NCBI GenBank assembly: GCA_029255685.2
Contig: CM055312.2
Span: 52,114,202-52,178,201, forward strand
From: Silene conica
Taxonomy: Eukaryota > Streptophyta > Magnoliopsida > Caryophyllales > Caryophyllaceae
DNA length: 64,000 nucleotides
Direction: 5' to 3'
Both the position numbers and the translations under genes were made by a program. Below are positions 58,736-64,000 of this stretch, piece after piece. Positions within the stretch are counted from its first letter, which is position 1. Every line of letters begins with the position of its first letter. Below the pieces are notes generated by a model. It was not told where the DNA came from. It saw only the letters and a program-made list of their open reading frames with translations, and did not search any database.

Positions 58736-61700
58736 AAACGAAAAGAAGCAATACGATCTAAAGCCGAAGCACTCGATCGAGCTCGTGGTGCACTCGATCG
58801 AGTGCCACCCCACTCGATCGAGTGCCTCGTCTGCGTACTTCTGATGATTCTTCTGTTTCGCTTAATACACAGGTACCCACTCCAGATACTATTATTCCGA
58901 GTTAGAGTCCCCTAAAGGTCTCTAAGGATGAAAAGGAAGCTGAAGCAATAAAGATTATTCTACCATTCCCAACCCGACAACAGAAATCAAAACTTGATCA
59001 ACAGTTCGGGAGATTCATGGAAGTTGTGAAAAATCTTCAAGTAAGCGTCCTTTTACTGAATCGATTACTCAGGTACTAGCTTATGCAAAATTTATGAAGG
59101 ACATATTGACAAGGAAGAGATCCTTCAAAGAGGTGGAGACGGTAGCATTCACTGAGGAATTCAGCGCTATTTTACAATCCTTTTCACCACCTAAGCTTAA
59201 GGATCCAGGGAGTTTTTCTATCCCTTGCACTATTGGTCCTTTTTTTTATCAATAGAGCTCTTTGTGATTTAGGAGCTAGCGTTAGTGTCATGCCCTACTC
59301 TATATGCAAGAAATTAAATATGGGTCATTTAAGTGTTACTAATATGACTCTACAAATGACTGACAGATCCGTTAAGCACCCCCTTGGTGTCTTGGAAGAT
59401 GTACCTATAAAAGTGGGAAAATTCTTCATCCCTATTCATTTTGTTGTGCTAGACATGGCCGAGAACACTCATACTCCTATTATCTTAGGCAGACCATTCT
59501 TACATACCGCATGAGTGGTCATTGATGTTAAAAATGGGAGCCTTACCTTGGCTGTTGGGTATGATACTATCATTTTTAATCTTAAAACTGCCTTGAAACA
59601 CCCCATGGTAGATGAAAGTTTTCATCGTATTGATATTGTGGACATAACTATTGATGAAACCCTTGCTTTTTCCTTGAACAATGAGCCTTTGGAGATTGTC
59701 TTGATGTCCGATGAGAGTGATGCAGAAACACATTCAGAATGCCCCGAAGTGGTTGCTATGGAAAAGCTTTTGACTGGAGAGGAACGTAAAGTGCAAAAGG
59801 TTTATAGCTTAGGTAACCCCCCTAAGGTTACCAAGGTAAAGAAACCTGAACTTAAACCCCTTCCCTCTCATCTTAAGTACGTGTTTCTTGATGATAAAGA
59901 GTTAAAACCTGTAATTATCAATGCTAATCTTAATGCGAGCCAACTTTCTGCTTTGTTGGTTATTTTGCGAAAACATGAAAAAGCCATTGGATATAGCATT
60001 GACGATTTACGAGGTATTAGCCCTGACTTTTTCATGCATCGTATTCACTTAGAGGAAGGTCATAAACCCAGTGCACAGGGTCGTCGTCGTCTTAACCCTC
60101 CTATGCAGGACATTGTTCGAAAGGAAATCCAGAAACTCTTAGATGCAGGTATTATTTACCCATCTCCGACTCTCGGTGGGTGAGTCCAGTTCAGGTGGTT
60201 CCTAAGAAGGGAGGGACTACAGTTGTGACGAATGATAAGAATAAATTAATAGCTACCAGGCTTGTGACAGGGTAGAGGATATGTATTGACTACAGGAAGC
60301 TAAATGTTGCTATAAAGAAAGATCACTTCCTCCTTCCCTATATTGACCAAATGTTAGAACGTTTAGCTTGTCACGAGTATTTTTTCTATCTCGATGGTTA
60401 TTCAGGATTCTTTCAGATACCCATACATTGCATCCCGATGACCAAGAAAAGACTACCTTTACCTATGCCTATGGCGTCTTTGCTTATAGGAGAATGCCCT
60501 TTGGGCTTTGCAATGCTCCTGCTACATTTCAATGCTGCATGATGGCCATCTTTCTGATTATATTGAGTCTATTATGGAGGTCTTCATGGATGATTTCAGT
60601 GTTTATGGTACTGACTTTGATATTTGCTTGAGAAATTAGTCTAAGGTCTTGCAGCGTTGTGAAGAGACTAATTTTGTCCTGAATTGGGAAAAATGTCACT
60701 TCATGGTAACTAAAGGGGTGGTACTTGGTCATCTAGTATCAGGGAAAGGCATACAGGTTGACAAAGCTAAAGTGCAAGTGATTGAGAAACTCCCGTACCC
60801 GGTCAACGTTAAAAGTGTGAGAAGCATTTTGGGTCATGCCGGATTCTATCTTAGATTCATCAAGGATTTCTCCAAAATTGCTCAACCACTTACTAAGCTT
60901 TTACATAAAGATGCCCCTTTTGTTTTCAGTGATGATTGTGTTAAATCTTTTGACAGGATTAAACAAGCTCTTATCTCATCTCCAATTATTAGGTCTCCAG
61001 ATTGGAGCCTACCTTTCGAGATCATGTACGATGCTAGTGACTACGCAGTTGGAGCTGTACTTGGGCAAAGAAAGGAGAAAGCACTACATGGGATCTATTA
61101 TGCTAGCAAGACCTTCGATGATGTGCAGATTAATTACGCTACCACGGAAAAGGAGTTACTTGTAGTTGTCCATGCTTTAAAAAAATTTCGCTCTTATTTG
61201 GTAGGATCTAAGGTTATTGTTTATACTGACCATGCTGCTTTGAAATATTTGTTGGCTAAACAGGAAGCCAAACCGCGACTCATTCGCTGGATCTTATTGC
61301 TACAAGAATTTGATATGGAGATTAGAGACAAATTTGGTGCTGAGAATGTAGTTGCCGACCACCTATCCAGACTGAGATTCCATGGAGGGGATTTAGTCCC
61401 TATTGATGATTCTTTCCCAGATGACAATCTCCTTGCTATTACTAGAGGTGTTCCTTGGTTTGCCAATTATGCTAATTTTATAGTAGTAGGCATACTTTCT
61501 CCTGACTTGCCTTATCATCAAAGGAAGAGATTTCTACATGATGCAAGGAGATATTTCTGGGATGATCCCTACCTTTTCCGTGAATGCCCTGACGGTATTT
61601 ACAGACGATGTATACCAGATAATGAGGTACATGTTATCTTATCCCATTGTCACTCTTCTTCTTATGGTGGTCATCACGGTCCCTCACGGATTTTTTCCAA

Positions 61701-62365
61701 GGTAATACAATCTGGGTTCTTTTGGCCTACTATTTTGAAAGATGCTACTACTTTTGTGCGTTCATGTGATGCTTGTCAGAGAACAGGTAATATTTCGCAG
61801 AGACATGAGATGCCTCAAACTGGGATCTTGGAAGTGGAAATCTTCGATGTTTGGGGTGTTGACTACCAAGGACCCTTCCCTTCTTCTCACGGGAATCTCT
61901 ACATATTGGTAGCCGTTGACTACGTCTCCAAGTGGGTAGAGGTCGTTGCTACTCCTACATGTGATGCCAAGTCCGTTGTCAAACTGTTCCAAAACACCAT
62001 CTTTCCACGATTCGGAGTCCCTCGTGTTGTCATAAGAGATGAGGTAAAGCATTTCAATGAACGTCATCTCAACTCCTTGTTATCAAAATATGGCGTTACA
62101 CACCGTAGAGGATTGGGATATCATCCCTAGACAAGTGGGCAAGTAGATATTTCTAACAAAGAATTTAAGTCTATCTTAGAAAAGGTAGTCAGCAAGAATA
62201 GGAAGGATTGGAGTCTTAAGCTTGATGACACCCTTTGGGCTTACCGTACTGCGTTTAAAACTCCGATTAGATCATCACCTTACAGATTAGTTTATTGCAA
62301 AGCTTGTCATCTTCCAGTCGAACTCGAGTATAAGGCTCTGTGGGCCATCAAAAACTTGAATATGG
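58736..62365 (+). pseudogene. pol: Protease-RT-RNase H-integrase of Athila-like element F
   Basis: Linker to about 59230, then protease DLGASVSVMP with a TGA at 59512 after GRPFLHTA. RT begins near 59830 (ELKPLPSHLKYVFLDD). Breaks: one base lost near 60163, TAG for Trp in VTGxRICIDY near 60273, extra bases in PIHxHPDD near 60430, one base lost before FMDD near 60550, and a TAG near 60640. From 60649 to 62130 one open frame holds the RT end, RNase H ([19 protein letters not shown]), the HHCC zinc-binding part of integrase and its core to [13 protein letters not shown] at 62128 follows; the next motif reads GQVDISNKE, with Asp where the catalytic Glu is expected. An LTR interrupts the gene at 62366. 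Confidence 0.9.
58771..58823 (+). promoter_or_regulatory. Triplet of ACTCGRYCGAGT dyads in F gag-protease linker
   Basis: Sites at 58771-58782, 58792-58803 and 58812-58823. The first spacing is 21 bp; the second is 20 bp, a one-base loss in an already frame-shifted region. Same core as the F LTR triplet. Confidence 0.78.
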
Positions 62366-63098
62366 TGTTAGGAATTTAGACCCTCATTAGACTCTCTAAT
62401 GATATAAAAATTACAAGCTAAATTGATAAGGTGGTCTAAATAATACATGCATGCAAAAAGAGTAACAAGAAAATTTGCTTACATTGGTAAGATGGCATTT
62501 TGGGCACTAAAAAGGTCTCCTACCTTGGTAGTTCTTGAGGTATAATAGTGTAATGGATGGTCCTTCAATATTCTAATTACCAAAATAGGTAATCTCCTCT
62601 TGATTGCACCCAAAACTAGCCCAAAATCTCTTAATATTATTAACTAGATAAAGTTAATAGAATACTTGTATATATCTAATATAATTACTTTAATAATATT
62701 AATTTATGTATAATACTGATGTGTGAATTTTTGATGATGAAATTTGATCATCTTTTGATCATAAATGAGATGAAAAGATGATGAAAAACAAGTGGAAAAT
62801 GGTGTATTTTTCCACTCACAATTTTGGCATTTTAAAAAGTTTTTTCTTCTTAAAAACAAATCTCACTTAACAAATGTATAGGTGTGGTATATATAGGAAT
62901 ATGAAATGTAAACAATTCACCTTACTACAAACACTTTGTAGTGGAAAACATGCCAACCCTCACGGGGGCAATATAAGGTGGATCGGTCCATTTCGATTTC
63001 CGGCATTTGTCCTACAAATGCTTTTAAGAATTATATTTAATTATCTTATATAATTAAATATTAATTTAATTATTTAACACTTAAATAACAAATTAAGT
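62366..63098 (-). repeat. Partial copia-like LTR inserted in F integrase
   Basis: Plus-strand start TGTTAGGAATTTAG (LTR end CCTAACA on the minus strand), like TR-GAG LTRs, with similar blocks (GCATGCA, TTGCACCCAAAACTAGCCC). No PBS lies on its left, so it is a 3' or solo LTR. It is cut at 63098 by the next LTR. Superfamily assignment rests on end sequence and resemblance only. Confidence 0.55.
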
Positions 63099-64000
63099 GA
63101 CACCAGTCGTTGAGGGTGCCAAAGATAAGATTTATAGTCCTCAGCTTTAACTAGATAGTGAAAGTCAAGGGTCGAACCACAAGGAGGTGGGGAATGTTTA
63201 TTGTTTTATGTTGATGTGTTAAGGTAACAAAATTGGGGGTTTGATTGATGCTAAGTCTAATAAAATAAAGGCAAGATGAAACAAAAATAAAGATATGAAT
63301 AAAACTTATGATTAAAAGAATGCTAGGATGATCGGTTCATAAAAGCTACGATGGTTTATAGTCTAGGTCAACATGTATTGCAGTCGCGTAAGGGGTGTAA
63401 CAAATCCTCTTGGCCTATGTTACCTAATAACTCCTTTCGGCCTATGCTATTAGTTCCTAGGTCTCACAATATTGGGTGTCAACAATAAAGGTGATTCCTA
63501 AAGTCTAGGTCACATACCTTTCAGTCTTAGTAACCTAGCCGTCTTAAAACGTTAACCAATGCCCTTCCCGTATCTTTCAATCTTGGGTAAGTCATTACTA
63601 ACATCCTACAAGTCTCCTTTCAGTCTCGCCATAGGGTATTATAATTAACGAAGCAAAACAGATTCTCAACATACGCGACATTGGTCGACCGACCGACTAC
63701 TTTAGTCGATCGACCGCAACAACCCTAGTCGACCGACCAGTTAAGTCGGTTGGCCGACCAGAGTCTGTTACAGGTCGTCCAGGTTCATACCGTCTACGCA
63801 AATACTTACCTACATCCTAACATATGGGTTTAGCTACTCATAACTACAACAAGAATGATAATAACAATTGAAAAAACGGAATTCATAGCAAACGATATGA
63901 TAAACATGCGATTAACAATAAAGTTTTGGGATTCCACACTAACCGGATACTAGCAATTCTATAAGAAATAACAATAAGAAACTGAAAGTAAAAGAGAATT
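63099..64000 (-). repeat. Partial Athila E-type LTR (minus orientation)
   Basis: Reverse complement of the 3' part of the E LTR (TGACACC...GTTGAGGGT at its start; the block GGTCGAACCACAAGGAGGTGG). It is diverged from E and runs past the window end. No PBS lies next to 63099, so it is a 3' or solo LTR. Confidence 0.8.
63683..63759 (-). promoter_or_regulatory. Two dyad pairs in the terminal E-type LTR
   Basis: 63683-63694/63704-63715 and 63727-63738/63748-63759, both with 9-base spacers. Position corresponds to the downstream pairs of the E LTR (47618-47691), but the spacer sequences and several core bases differ. Confidence 0.8.

Noticed and set aside
1-64000. Host protein-coding genes
   Set aside because: Every substantial frame resolves to Gag, protease, RT/RNase H/integrase or LINE ORF2, or to chance frames in LTR and leader DNA.

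Overview
This window is plant nuclear DNA from a transposable-element-rich, AT-rich intergenic region, most likely of a large-genome eudicot. No host gene, rRNA or tRNA gene is visible. The content is nested LTR retrotransposons: Athila-like Ty3/gypsy elements (PBS TGGCGCCGTTGCCGGGGA, protease motif DLGAS), a second Ty3/gypsy family with ~2-2.4 kb LTRs (TGTAATACC...GTTACA; Tekay/Del-like by its polypurine region), gag-only Ty1/copia elements of TR-GAG type (PBS TGGTATCAGAGC), a TRIM-like element with 209-bp LTRs, and a 5'-truncated LINE. The species is not identifiable from the sequence alone.

Layout. 1-8377: TR-GAG element 1 (minus), cut by the window start. 7974-23273: palindrome P1. Its arms hold a truncated TR-GAG element 2, a LINE fragment, an Athila RT fragment (element D), a TRIM-like element and, at the centre, inverted gypsy LTRs. 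23274-46131: palindrome P2. Its arms hold part of an LTR of element F and the LTR, gag and protease of D; its centre is a gypsy LTR, 3' internal sequence and an inverted LTR. The right arm of P2 also carries a young, complete TR-GAG element 3 (34776-42690) with identical-length LTRs and a CCCTT target-site duplication. From 45.6 kb Athila element F begins. Its 5' LTR is interrupted by a solo gypsy LTR (TSD TTCGA), which is itself interrupted by a complete Athila-like element E (46727-54856, TSD TTACC). F gag, protease, RT, RNase H and integrase follow at 56.9-62.4 kb, all broken by stops and frameshifts. Two more nested LTR pieces close the window.

How the parts relate. The D gag-protease half (in P2) and the D RT half (in P1) are two parts of one element, split at a GTAAA site. 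The order Y'-Y-X-X' of the two palindromes fits insertion of one inverted, circularly permuted copy of the locus, for example from an extrachromosomal circle. The only apparently intact coding gene is the spliced gag of TR-GAG element 3.

Main observations. (1) Paired or tripled 12-bp dyads NNTCG-RY-CGANN, spaced 21 bp centre to centre, recur in LTRs, gag linkers and 3' regions of the Athila-like families, with family-specific outer bases. (2) A 7-8 bp perfect hairpin, often with an AGGA/AGGG loop, lies just upstream of the 3' LTR in four different retrotransposon families. (3) A short GT-AG intron at the same codon is kept in the gag of three diverged TR-GAG elements.
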